Below are positions 56,801-64,000 of a stretch of 64,000 bases of DNA, piece after piece (the stretch's first letter is position 1; every line of letters starts with the position of its first letter). The translations under genes were made by a program, and so were the position numbers. Below the pieces are notes generated by a model. That model saw only the letters and a program-made list of their open reading frames with translations. It was not told the origin of the DNA and did no database searches. The stretch comes from Alphaproteobacteria bacterium UBA4588. GTDB lineage: Bacteria; Pseudomonadota; Alphaproteobacteria; Rhodobacterales; Rhodobacteraceae. The stretch lies in assembly GCA_905182195.1 (NCBI GenBank), contig CAJJAW010000008.1:212350-276349 (forward strand), written 5' to 3'.

Positions 56801-58344
56801 GTATCATCGCCCATTGAGGCCAAAACCTCTTTGCCATCTTCTGCCATAGGCGCCAAAATTTGCTCGAGTTCTTCAATTGTGTAGCCAGCCGAAATCTGAC
56901 GCTGGCGCAGTTCTGTACCTATAAACAGCGGCGCCTCAACCGCTTTGGCTAAATCATCATCAAGCTCGCTGATTTTGCCCACCCATGCTCCAAAGTCTCG
57001 GCTTGCGGCCAGTAAATCTTTCATCTCAGTGTCGTGGTACAAACGACCTTCCTTCATATCTACAGCCAGCAATTGCCCTGGGCCAAGAGCCCCTTTTTCT
57101 TTAACGTTGGCTTCATCCACGTAGACCATGCCAGCCTCAGAGCCAGCTATGAGAAGACCGTCACCCGTCACAACGTAACGCATTGGGCGCAATCCATTGC
57201 GATCCAAACCAGCACAAACCCAACGACCGTCTGTCATCGCCAAAGCGGCGGGACCATCCCACGGCTCCATGACAGAATTACAATAAGAATACATGTCAAT
57301 CCAGGATTTAGGCAAATCTACAGCCTGTTTTGACCAACTTTCAGGCACCAACATGGTTTTCGCCATAGGGGCATTACGGCCAGCACGCACAAGCATTTCA
57401 AACACAGAGTCCAACGCGGCTGAGTCGGATGACCCACTTGGAATGATAGGCTTGATGTCTTCTGCCATGTCACCAAAGGCCTCCGAGGACATCCGAATCT
57501 CATGGCTCTTCATCCAATTCGTATTGCCTTTGAGCGTATTAATCTCACCGTTGTGAGCTAACATGCGAAATGGCTGCGCCAACCACCATTGTGGAAAGGT
57601 GTTAGTTGAATAACGCTGATGATAGAGAGCAAAAGCCGATTCAAAGCGGTCATCTTTCAAATCTGGATAAAACTCAGACACATCCTGAGCCAAGAACATG
57701 CCTTTGTAGATGATAGAACGGCAAGACAAGCTTGCCAAATACAGCCCGTTGATCCCCGCAGCTAAAGCTGCTTTTTCAATCCGTCGACGAATGACATAGA
57801 GTTCACGCTCAAATATTTCTTCGTTCACTCCCTTGGAGTTAGAAATCAAAATCTGTTCAATCTCTGGACGGGTTGCGTTGGCCTTATCCCCCAAGCACCC
57901 AACATTTACAGGAACATGACGCCATCCATAAATATAATAGCCCATCCGCAACACTTCAGTTTCAACAATAGTACGACAAGTTTCCTGGGCGCCAAAATCA
58001 GTCCGTGGCAAAAAAACTTGGCCCACCGCCATAAGTTCTTCCATCCGCGGGGTGTGGCCAGTGCGCTCGATTTGATTATAAAAGAACGGGACTGGGATTT
58101 GAACGTGAATGCCAGCGCCGTCACCAGTTTTTCCATCTGCATCCACCGCACCTCGATGCCAGACAGCTTTTAAAGCATCTATGCCAGCTTGCACCACGTT
58201 GCGACTAGGCTTGCCATCAATTGAAACCACAAGCCCTACACCACAGCTAGCGTGTTCCTCGCCCTCAGAATATAGGCCATTTTCAGACATATGCTTTCGC
58301 TTAGCTTCTTCAGCTGTGACCCAGCTTGCATCAAATTTCGTCAT
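53802..58344 (-). pseudogene. gltB: Glutamate synthase large subunit, interrupted by one frameshift
   Basis: GltB is the glutamine-hydrolysing, ferredoxin/FMN-type large subunit of NADPH-GOGAT. Two open frames cover it: 56626-58344 (572 residues; N-terminal amidotransferase with nucleophile in HASCGVGLVV) and 53802-56648 (948 residues; central, FMN and GXGXG domains with QCQSNTCPVGVCTQ, GGEDPAHFVPEAN and TPG). Together they give about 1510 residues, the normal length, with nothing missing. The reading frame shifts by one base near 56635-56645: after NLKNVLDES the frame runs into a stop, while removal of one base restores SAQTEILVLDSPFV. No homopolymer or obvious slippery site lies there. gltD next to it is intact. 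Either a recent mutation or an error in the sequence. Confidence 0.9.
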
Positions 58345-58433
58345 TATGGTCTCCTGTCATGCCCACGAAGGGCGGCGTACTTTCACGTTCGTAGTGCGGA
58401 CAACCCGCTTTAAGTTTGCGCAGTCATAAACAT

Positions 58434-59867
58434 TTATTCTGCTGCGATTGCATTTGCATCGTCCAGTTCAGCCAAAATCGCGGCGGCACAATCACGGCCG
58501 TCTCGTATAGCCCAGACGACCAAGGAGGCTCCACGTACGATATCGCCCACTGCGTAAACATTTGGCAGGCTGGTTTTTCCAGTCTCAAAATCAGCGCGGA
58601 TCGTACCCCAGCGCGTGACGTCCAAACCAGCAGCTCCCCAAAGCTTAGGCAAATCCTCTGGTTCAAAACCTAAAGCTTTAATCACCAGATCGGCAGGCTC
58701 AACATAATCTGCATCTTCAATGACCTCTGGACTTTGGCGACCAGTCGCATCAGGTAAGCCAAGACGCATCTGCTGCACCAAAACACCGGACACCGGCGTG
58801 CCCAAGAAGCCTTTCGGTGCAGTGAGCCAAACAAATTCAACACCTTCTTCCTCAGCATTTTGGGTTTCTCGTAAAGATCCAGGCATGTTGGCCTTGTCAC
58901 GGCGGTACAGACATTTTACCGAGGTAGCACCTTGACGCACAGCTGTGCGCACGCAGTCCATGGCAGTATCACCACCACCAATCACTACAACTTTTTTACC
59001 TTCAGCATTGAGGCTACCGTTTAAAAATTGGGGCACATGGTCGCCAAATCCATGACGATTACTGGCCGTCAGGTAATCAATCGCTTTGACAATACCATCT
59101 GCGCCAGAACCCTGGGCCACAAGATCTCGGGATTTGTACACGCCCGTGGCGATTATCACCGCATGGTGTTTGGCACGGACATTCTCAAAGCTGATATCAA
59201 CTCCGACAGTACAATTATTCACAATCTCAATACCCCCGTCTTGCAGCTGCTGCACCCGTTTCATCACCACATCTTTTTCTAGCTTAAAGCCTGGGATGCC
59301 ATATGTGAGCAATCCGCCAGCGCGGTCATAACTATCGTAGACAGTGACCTGCAAACCAGCCCGCCGCAGCATATCGGCAGCAGCAAGCCCGCCAGGACCC
59401 GCGCCAATAATGCCAACAGATCGGCCGCGCTCCACTGTAGGTTTGATCGGCTGCACCCAGCCTTCTTCCCATGCCGTATCTGTTATATATTTCTCGACTG
59501 ATCCAATGGTCACAGTTTCGTGGCCAGATTTCTCAATAACGCAATTGCCCTCACAAAGCCGATCTTGGGGGCAAATCCGGCCACAAATCTCTGGGAAGGT
59601 GTTGGTCGCTTGACTGATTTCATAGGCCTCACGCAGACGGCCTTCCGCGGTGAGCCGTAACCAATCAGGTATATTATTGTGAAGAGGGCAATGGGTCTGA
59701 CAATAAGGAACACCACATTGGCTACACCGGCTCGCCTGCTCTTCCACTTTGGCCTCTTCAAACTCAGAATAAATCTCATCAAAGTCTTGGGTGCGATCCG
59801 TTGCCTCCCGCTTTTCTGGCATGAGACGAGGAATCTGCACAAATTTTAGCATCGGATTTTTAGCCAT
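58434..59867 (-). CDS. gltD: Glutamate synthase small subunit
   Basis: GltD is the FAD/[4Fe-4S] subunit that passes NADPH electrons to GltB for glutamate synthesis. The 477-residue protein, read from ATG 59867 behind a GAGGAT site, has the cluster cysteines in RCSQCGVPYCQTHCPLHNN and CGRICPQDRLCEGNC, the FAD loop GIIGAGPGGLAAADML, and the NADPH loop VVVIGGGDTAMDCVRTA. It is upstream of gltB on the minus strand with 89 bases between them, so it is probably the first gene of gltD-gltB. Confidence 0.96.
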   Translation of the reverse strand: MAKNPMLKFVQIPRLMPEKREATDRTQDFDEIYSEFEEAKVEEQASRCSQCGVPYCQTHCPLHNNIPDWLRLTAEGRLREAYEISQATNTFPEICGRICPQDRLCEGNCVIEKSGHETVTIGSVEKYITDTAWEEGWVQPIKPTVERGRSVGIIGAGPGGLAAADMLRRAGLQVTVYDSYDRAGGLLTYGIPGFKLEKDVVMKRVQQLQDGGIEIVNNCTVGVDISFENVRAKHHAVIIATGVYKSRDLVAQGSGADGIVKAIDYLTASNRHGFGDHVPQFLNGSLNAEGKKVVVIGGGDTAMDCVRTAVRQGATSVKCLYRRDKANMPGSLRETQNAEEEGVEFVWLTAPKGFLGTPVSGVLVQQMRLGLPDATGRQSPEVIEDADYVEPADLVIKALGFEPEDLPKLWGAAGLDVTRWGTIRADFETGKTSLPNVYAVGDIVRGASLVVWAIRDGRDCAAAILAELDDANAIAAE

Positions 59868-60076
59868 GATATCCTCGATTCCCGTAGTCACAATATTTTT
59901 AAGGTTTAAAAACAAATTATAGTCAGTAGATGTGACCTATATAACAGGGATTCAGTTATGGCGACACTTTTTTGGCTAATTAAATTATTTTTTAGAACCG
60001 AACCGGACCTATATTCACGGTGGCGCTCAAAAACGATAGGTATATTATGCAGCTATTACTGTAAGGAACGCCACTA

Positions 60077-60889
60077 ATGCCCCTCTATCACTTGGTTTTA
60101 ATTGCCATCATCCAAGGACTGACAGAGTTCCTACCAGTCTCATCCTCTGCACACCTAATCCTTTTACCCGGCCTGACTGGCCTTGAAGATCAAGGGCCTA
60201 CCATAGACGTAGCTGCGCATGTTGGTACGTTGTTTGCGGTGATAATATATTTTTGGCCTGACGTTCGACTAGCCCTGCAAGGATTTCCAAAAGTCATGCG
60301 CGGTCAAATCAACACTCCCCCAGCTCGGCTATTAATTGTGTTGGTAATAGCGACAATACCAGTGATTTTGGCCGGGTTGATTTTCAAACTCACTGGCCTG
60401 TCAGAAACCCTAAGGTCTATCACAGTGATCGGTTGGGCTATGCTCATCTTCGGCATTTTACTATATTGGGTGGACCAAAGGGCCCAAAAAACACGAAAAC
60501 TGGATGTTTTGACATGGCGTGATGCGCTTGTATTAGGGCTTTGGCAGGCCGTTGCTTTGATCCCAGGTACTTCGCGCTCCGGCATCACAATTACAGGTGC
60601 TCTTAGGGCCGGCTTCACACGCACGGAAGCAGCTCGCATATCTATGCTGATGTCGATCCCAACAATCCTAGCTTCAGGTACCTTGGCCGCGCTGGATCTC
60701 ATTGGAGGCACTGTCCCTATACGCGATACATCGATTGTCATCGCCTTCAGTTTTGGCGCAGCATTTCTTGCTTTGTGCCTTATGATGCGACTGCTCAATA
60801 CATTAAGTTACACACCATATGTCATATACCGCGTACTTCTTGGCCTTGGCCTTTTAGCAATTGGTTATAGCGGAAGCCTAGGTTTTTAA
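60077..60889 (+). CDS. uppP: Undecaprenyl-diphosphatase
   Basis: UppP (BacA) dephosphorylates undecaprenyl diphosphate to recycle the lipid carrier for cell-wall synthesis. The 270-residue integral membrane protein has the two conserved motifs: IIQGLTEFLPVSSSAHLIL near the N-terminus and LIPGTSRSGITITGALRAGFTRTEAARISML in the middle, with about eight hydrophobic segments. AAGGAACG precedes ATG 60077. It overlaps the convergent NDUFA9-like gene by 12 bases. Confidence 0.95.
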   Translation: MPLYHLVLIAIIQGLTEFLPVSSSAHLILLPGLTGLEDQGPTIDVAAHVGTLFAVIIYFWPDVRLALQGFPKVMRGQINTPPARLLIVLVIATIPVILAGLIFKLTGLSETLRSITVIGWAMLIFGILLYWVDQRAQKTRKLDVLTWRDALVLGLWQAVALIPGTSRSGITITGALRAGFTRTEAARISMLMSIPTILASGTLAALDLIGGTVPIRDTSIVIAFSFGAAFLALCLMMRLLNTLSYTPYVIYRVLLGLGLLAIGYSGSLGF

Positions 60890-61858
60890 GTTTTTTGCGG
60901 AAGCCTTGATGTCCGCATATTGGCCGGAGACCCTAAACGGCCAGAGATATTCGCTTAAAACACTCTCCATTGCTGTCGTCTCAATGCCCAAATCAGAAAA
61001 ACTCAGGCACTTGCCCGTTGGTACATTGTCAACACTCAAGCTTCGCACCTGATCACGGGTCAAGGCCAAAGGGGCAATACCAAAGGTTAACTTGTGGCCC
61101 AGCTCAAACGAGGCTGCCATAATGCGGGCCACAAACATCGGAATACCCACAACCAGGCGCCGACGTTGAATGACATTCAACATTCGCAACATCAAGCCAC
61201 GAAAGCTATCGCTCTCAGGACCGGCGAGCTCATAAATGCCAGCCGCCGCAGCGCCTGTAGCACCCAAAACGGCCGCCGCAGCAAGGTCATCGACAAAAAC
61301 CGGCTGGAACTGCGTTTCTGCGCCAACGATCGGCAAAATTGGCCCAAACCGAGACATATTAGCAAACCTATTAAAAAATTGGTCTTCCGCACCAAAAACA
61401 ATTGAAGGACGTAAAATCACTGCATTTGGCATATGCCTTAAAACCTCGGCCTCACCTGCCGCCTTAGACCGGGAATAGTAACTTGAACCTTCCAAATCTG
61501 CACCAATTGCAGAAAAATGTACCATGTGAGAAACACCTTCAGCCGCCGCAATCCGCGCTATTCGTTCGGCGCCGTGGGCTTGAATGGCATCAAATGTATT
61601 GCGTCCACTTTCTTGTAAAATACCAACGCAGTTAACCACAGCATCAGAACCACGCAAAGCCTGCGCAACAGAAGCATCATCACGAATATTGCAGAAAATT
61701 GGTTCAACTTGTCCAACAGCACCATAAGGTTTTACAAAAATCGCCTCATTAGGCCGTCGCACAGCAACCAGTACCCGCCAACCCGCTTTAGCCATACGCC
61801 GTGCTACATAGCGTCCAATAAAACCCGATCCGCCGTATATAGTTACAAGTTTCGACAT
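60878..61858 (-). CDS. Complex I NDUFA9-like NAD-dependent epimerase family protein
   Basis: A 326-residue atypical extended SDR. The nucleotide loop is VTIYGGSGFIGRYVARRMAKAG (residues about 4-25), followed by VLVAVRRPNEA; later VVNCVGIL, VHFSAIGADL and the YSRSKAAGE segment match NDUFA9 relatives, which are complex I accessory subunits in mitochondria and in some alphaproteobacteria. Length fits. It is next to uppP, as often in Rhodobacterales. Confidence 0.9.
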   Translation of the reverse strand: MSKLVTIYGGSGFIGRYVARRMAKAGWRVLVAVRRPNEAIFVKPYGAVGQVEPIFCNIRDDASVAQALRGSDAVVNCVGILQESGRNTFDAIQAHGAERIARIAAAEGVSHMVHFSAIGADLEGSSYYSRSKAAGEAEVLRHMPNAVILRPSIVFGAEDQFFNRFANMSRFGPILPIVGAETQFQPVFVDDLAAAAVLGATGAAAAGIYELAGPESDSFRGLMLRMLNVIQRRRLVVGIPMFVARIMAASFELGHKLTFGIAPLALTRDQVRSLSVDNVPTGKCLSFSDLGIETTAMESVLSEYLWPFRVSGQYADIKASAKNLKT

Positions 61859-62045
61859 GGTGCCCGTCCTAAAATTTATTTTGTAATCTGGCTACTCCGA
61901 CTGGTGTGCCGTGACAAGCCGATACCAGAGATTTGCTACAGTTCAAACCCACCACGCCTTAGTGCAGAAGCCCCTGGCAGAGGAGGATGCAGTTCTCACT
62001 TGACCCCCCTGCTGCCGCGGCTTAAATGCCCAGAGCACGACATCA

Positions 62046-62131
62046 GCCCAGATGGCGGAATGGTAGACGCGCTAGCTTCAGGTGCTAGTGTCCTTATGGA
62101 CGTGGAGGTTCGAGTCCTCTTCTGGGCACCA
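62046..62131 (+). tRNA. tRNA-Leu (anticodon CAG)
   Basis: A complete class II tRNA. The acceptor stem GCCCAGA (62046-62052) pairs with TCTGGGC (62121-62127), followed by discriminator A and an encoded CCA (62129-62131). The anticodon stem CTAGC/GCTAG encloses the loop TTCAGGT with anticodon CAG; a long variable arm with TGTCC/GGACG follows, and the T loop GTTCGAGTC is standard. It reads CUG leucine codons. The integrase gene lies 47 bases downstream on the same strand, so the tRNA 3' end is a likely attachment site. Confidence 0.97.
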
Positions 62132-62178
62132 AAATATCACTTAAAGCATTGTAATACCTCACTAATTAGACTTAGTAA

Positions 62179-63357
62179 GTGAGCCGTAGACCATGCTGGC
62201 AACCAAATCTAATAGCTATACGTTCCAAAAGGAGCGGCATTTGGTATTTCTCCCGTAGAGTGCCTGCTGATTTAAGGCGGCATTATAGAACTGGCAGGAT
62301 TGCTTACTCGCTGAGGACTAAATCCATCAGGGATGCTCGTGTTAGGGCCATGAGTGATGCTGCTAAGTTAGACAGGCATTGGCATATCCTGAGAATCTCT
62401 TCCGATGATCTACCAGGGAAGCATCTACTCGCTGGCGCAGTTGAAGCAGATACCATTGATACACCTAAAGATGACCATTCACTTAAGGCCTCTGTGGCAG
62501 TGTACTTGCGATTAAAGGGCAATCATCGTCCTGCAACCTTTGAGGCAGCAGTCAGGCGTTCCTGCGGTTATCTGATTGATTGCTGTGGGATGAAAGACCT
62601 CCACGATTATGTTCGGTCTGACGCTACCAAGTTCCGTGATTACCTGTTTGCTAAGGGCCTGAACGGGGCTTCTGTGGCAAGGATATTTGGAACTGTAAGA
62701 GCCGTTATAAACTTAGCCCTGAGTGAGTTTGGGCTAGCAATCGTCAACCCCTTCTCAAACGTCTATTTTGATCACAGTGTTGGGGTTAAGAAACGGCTCC
62801 CCGTAAAGCCTGAGGACATCAAGAAGGTTCAGGCAGAGTGCTATAAGGCTGATGATGAGAAACGATGGCTGATAGCCCTAATAGCTGACACAGGGATGCG
62901 TTTAGCCGAAGGCGCTGGCCTGCTAAGGTCAGACTTTATTGAGCAAGACGGTATCCTGTGCGTGAACATCAGACCTCATCCTTGGCGATCCCTGAAGACA
63001 GCAAGCAGTGCTAGAGTAATACCACTAGTTGGTTCAGCTAAATGGGCAGCAGAACGCATATTAGCACAGCCTGATGGCAGTGAGTTTGCATTCCCCAATT
63101 ACAATGATGGGCAGCGTACAAATGCAAACTCAGCCAGTGCTACTTTGAATAAGTGGCTGAAGGTTAAGGTTGGGCAAGAGTACACCATTCATAGCTTCCG
63201 GCATTCAATGCGAGACAGGCTCAGGGCAGTTGAATGTCCCAGTGATGTGATTGATCAGATTGGTGGTTGGCTAACACACGGTGTTGGAAATGCTTATGGC
63301 GAAGGATACAATTACAAAATTCTAAATAAGTGGATGATTGCTGTCATATGCTTTTAG
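62179..63357 (+). CDS. Site-specific integrase, tyrosine recombinase family
   Basis: A 392-residue tyrosine recombinase. An N-terminal Arm/core-binding part (KRSGIWYFSRRVPADLRRHY; helical residues about 105-190) precedes the catalytic domain with Arg241 in DTGMRLAEG, HSFRHSMRD supplying His338 and Arg341, Trp364 in GGWLTH, and the nucleophile probably Tyr373 in NAYGEGY. All catalytic residues are present and the C-terminus is complete. The start is unusual: the only in-frame candidate upstream is GTG 62179; the nearest ATG (62193) is in another frame. Directly beside tRNA-Leu, so probably the integrase of an element inserted there. Codon use, with frequent AGG and AAG, looks unlike the neighbouring core genes. 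Confidence 0.9.
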   Translation: MSRRPCWQPNLIAIRSKRSGIWYFSRRVPADLRRHYRTGRIAYSLRTKSIRDARVRAMSDAAKLDRHWHILRISSDDLPGKHLLAGAVEADTIDTPKDDHSLKASVAVYLRLKGNHRPATFEAAVRRSCGYLIDCCGMKDLHDYVRSDATKFRDYLFAKGLNGASVARIFGTVRAVINLALSEFGLAIVNPFSNVYFDHSVGVKKRLPVKPEDIKKVQAECYKADDEKRWLIALIADTGMRLAEGAGLLRSDFIEQDGILCVNIRPHPWRSLKTASSARVIPLVGSAKWAAERILAQPDGSEFAFPNYNDGQRTNANSASATLNKWLKVKVGQEYTIHSFRHSMRDRLRAVECPSDVIDQIGGWLTHGVGNAYGEGYNYKILNKWMIAVICF

Positions 63358-63362
63358 CACTT

Positions 63363-63399
63363 TGAGGGCAGATTTTCGATTTAGACCTGTCTGCCCTCA
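63363..63399 (+). terminator. Rho-independent terminator after the integrase
   Basis: TGAGGGCAGA (63363-63372) pairs perfectly with TCTGCCCTCA (63390-63399) around a 17-base loop, followed by TTATAATTT. It starts six bases after the integrase stop. Confidence 0.85.
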
Positions 63400-63570
63400 T
63401 TATAATTTAAAGGTTTCAAATTGCGCTGTTAGGATAGTTCTTTACGTCCAAACTCATCAATCCATAACATTGAAGGTGCGCCAGCCATTACGGCTATAAA
63501 TGTCTTCATGACCTTACTGCCTCCAAGTCGTTTGGGATTATTACCGTAATTATGATAGCCTTCTTTGGCC

Positions 63571-63879
63571 TTATCCTTGGACTTGACCAACGAGCATTTG
63601 CGGCTGCCCATTGTAGAAATTAGGAATATCCGCCAACGCTGGCCCTGCTGCGGCGAGTGCAGAATCTAATGCTGCTTGGTCTTTGAAAGTCATTGTAGCT
63701 ATTGCATGGAAGCCTGCTGGGGTGTCATTGCCGCCTGCTAACCCTTTAATAACTAGAACGCTATCCATGTGTGGGCCCATATGTTCGCCTACAATTGGCA
63801 TATGTTTTTGGGCATAGTATTCATGATCAAAAGTTGTTTGATTTTCCGTAGAATAAAGAACTTGCAGTGAAACAGCCAT
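63571..63879 (-). CDS. EthD family protein
   Basis: A 102-residue ferredoxin-like dimeric alpha/beta barrel protein of the EthD family, named from an ether-degradation cluster but of general unknown function. It shows LQVLYSTENQTTFDHEYYAQKHMPIVGEHM near the N-terminus, where the Tyr and two His are conserved, and ATMTFKDQAALDSALAAAGPALADIPNFYN, the typical second half. AAGGAAG precedes ATG 63879. It faces away from the integrase; whether it belongs to the core chromosome or the inserted element cannot be told here. The remaining 120 bases to the window end show no gene. Confidence 0.87.
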   Translation of the reverse strand: MAVSLQVLYSTENQTTFDHEYYAQKHMPIVGEHMGPHMDSVLVIKGLAGGNDTPAGFHAIATMTFKDQAALDSALAAAGPALADIPNFYNGQPQMLVGQVQG

Positions 63880-64000
63880 GATAACTTCCTTATTGTTATA
63901 GTTTTTAATTATGCCGCTAACCGTAGTGCTAACCTAATTTAATGGCAATCAACAAAGATGAGATGTACAAGCATCAGAGAATTACGAACTGATTTAGTCC

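Noticed and set aside
61709..62182. 157-codon plus-strand frame running from the NDUFA9-like gene through the tRNA
   Set aside because: It overlaps the antisense of a real gene and a complete tRNA-Leu; composition is not protein-like.
63429..63611. Short minus-strand frame (60 codons; a 26-codon form from ATG 63510 has GGAGG upstream)
   Set aside because: It overlaps the 3' end of the EthD gene, has no recognisable family and no conserved pattern. A tiny peptide cannot be excluded but is not supported.
1..64000. CRISPR array, insertion sequence, defence island or secondary-metabolite cluster
   Set aside because: No regularly spaced repeats, transposase, cas, restriction-modification, toxin-antitoxin, NRPS or PKS genes were seen; the only mobile-element gene is the integrase at 62.2 kb.
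63400..64000. Second attachment site matching the tRNA-Leu 3' end
   Set aside because: No copy of the last 15-20 bases of the tRNA occurs in this stretch; if it exists it is beyond the window.

Overview
The window is a gene-dense, mostly syntenic stretch of chromosome from an alphaproteobacterium of the Rhodobacterales (Roseobacter group). Pointers are the petP-petR pair of Rhodobacter-type regulators, an alphaproteobacterial LexA box (GTTC-N7-GTTC), a serC leader resembling the alphaproteobacterial serC RNA motif, IalB, DUF2794 and NDUFA9-like proteins, and the leuCDB, serCA/serB and dapD/dapE neighbourhoods. Base composition looks moderate (near 50-55% GC by eye), lower than in most cultured Rhodobacter relatives. 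That would suit a pelagic marine lineage such as the RCA/Planktomarina group, but this placement is inference.

Layout. 0-2.2 kb: leucine biosynthesis (leuC end, leuD, leuB) closed by a strong hairpin. 2.2-9.7 kb: an HxD-type 2-oxoglutarate oxygenase, an SDR, an MFS transporter, asd, a beta-carbonic anhydrase, an M17 aminopeptidase coupled to an NlpC/P60 hydrolase, and DUF2794. 9.9-11.6 kb: imuB under a LexA box but without imuA or dnaE2 beside it. 11.7-15.9 kb: gpmI, ctpA, rppH and a cupin-type XRE regulator. 15.9-20.9 kb: the serine block, with serC-serA and a metallophosphatase on the minus strand, a structured serC leader, and serB diverging. 20.9-28.7 kb: asparaginase, an IalB-like protein, rlmN, a threonine dehydratase-like enzyme, and the lysine/diaminopimelate genes dapD-(small protein)-dapE-(DUF2064), then an EamA exporter. 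28.9-32.6 kb: HU and the ade-amn purine operon. 32.6-39.6 kb: an ArsC-like protein, a small membrane protein, a class II aldolase, and a GlxA/AraC regulator diverging from an acyl-CoA catabolic set (acyl-CoA dehydrogenase, ADP-forming acyl-CoA ligase, CaiD-like hydratase). 39.7-46.5 kb: a methyltransferase and an epimerase, then a tightly packed minus-strand operon petP-petR-HDAC-xseB-ispA-dxs. 46.6-47.5 kb: ilvE. 48.5-58.3 kb: a stretch with three disrupted genes (a GNAT acetyltransferase with three frameshifts, a HupE/UreJ-like membrane protein with one, and gltB with one) lying among intact queG, GST, mtgA and DUF4198 genes. 58.4-61.9 kb: gltD, uppP and an NDUFA9-like protein. 62.0-64.0 kb: tRNA-Leu(CAG) followed directly by a tyrosine-recombinase integrase, probably the edge of an integrated element, then an EthD-like protein.

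Functionally this is a housekeeping region: leucine, aspartate-family, serine and branched-chain amino-acid synthesis, nitrogen assimilation, isoprenoid supply and cell-wall lipid recycling. I found no CRISPR array, recognisable defence system, biosynthetic cluster or toxin system. The points most worth a second look are the interrupted gltB, the cluster of frame disruptions, the SOS-boxed solitary imuB, the serC leader RNA, the HxD oxygenase related by motif to free-amino-acid halogenases, the GlxA-linked acyl-CoA set using an ADP-forming ligase, and the tRNA-Leu integrase junction.
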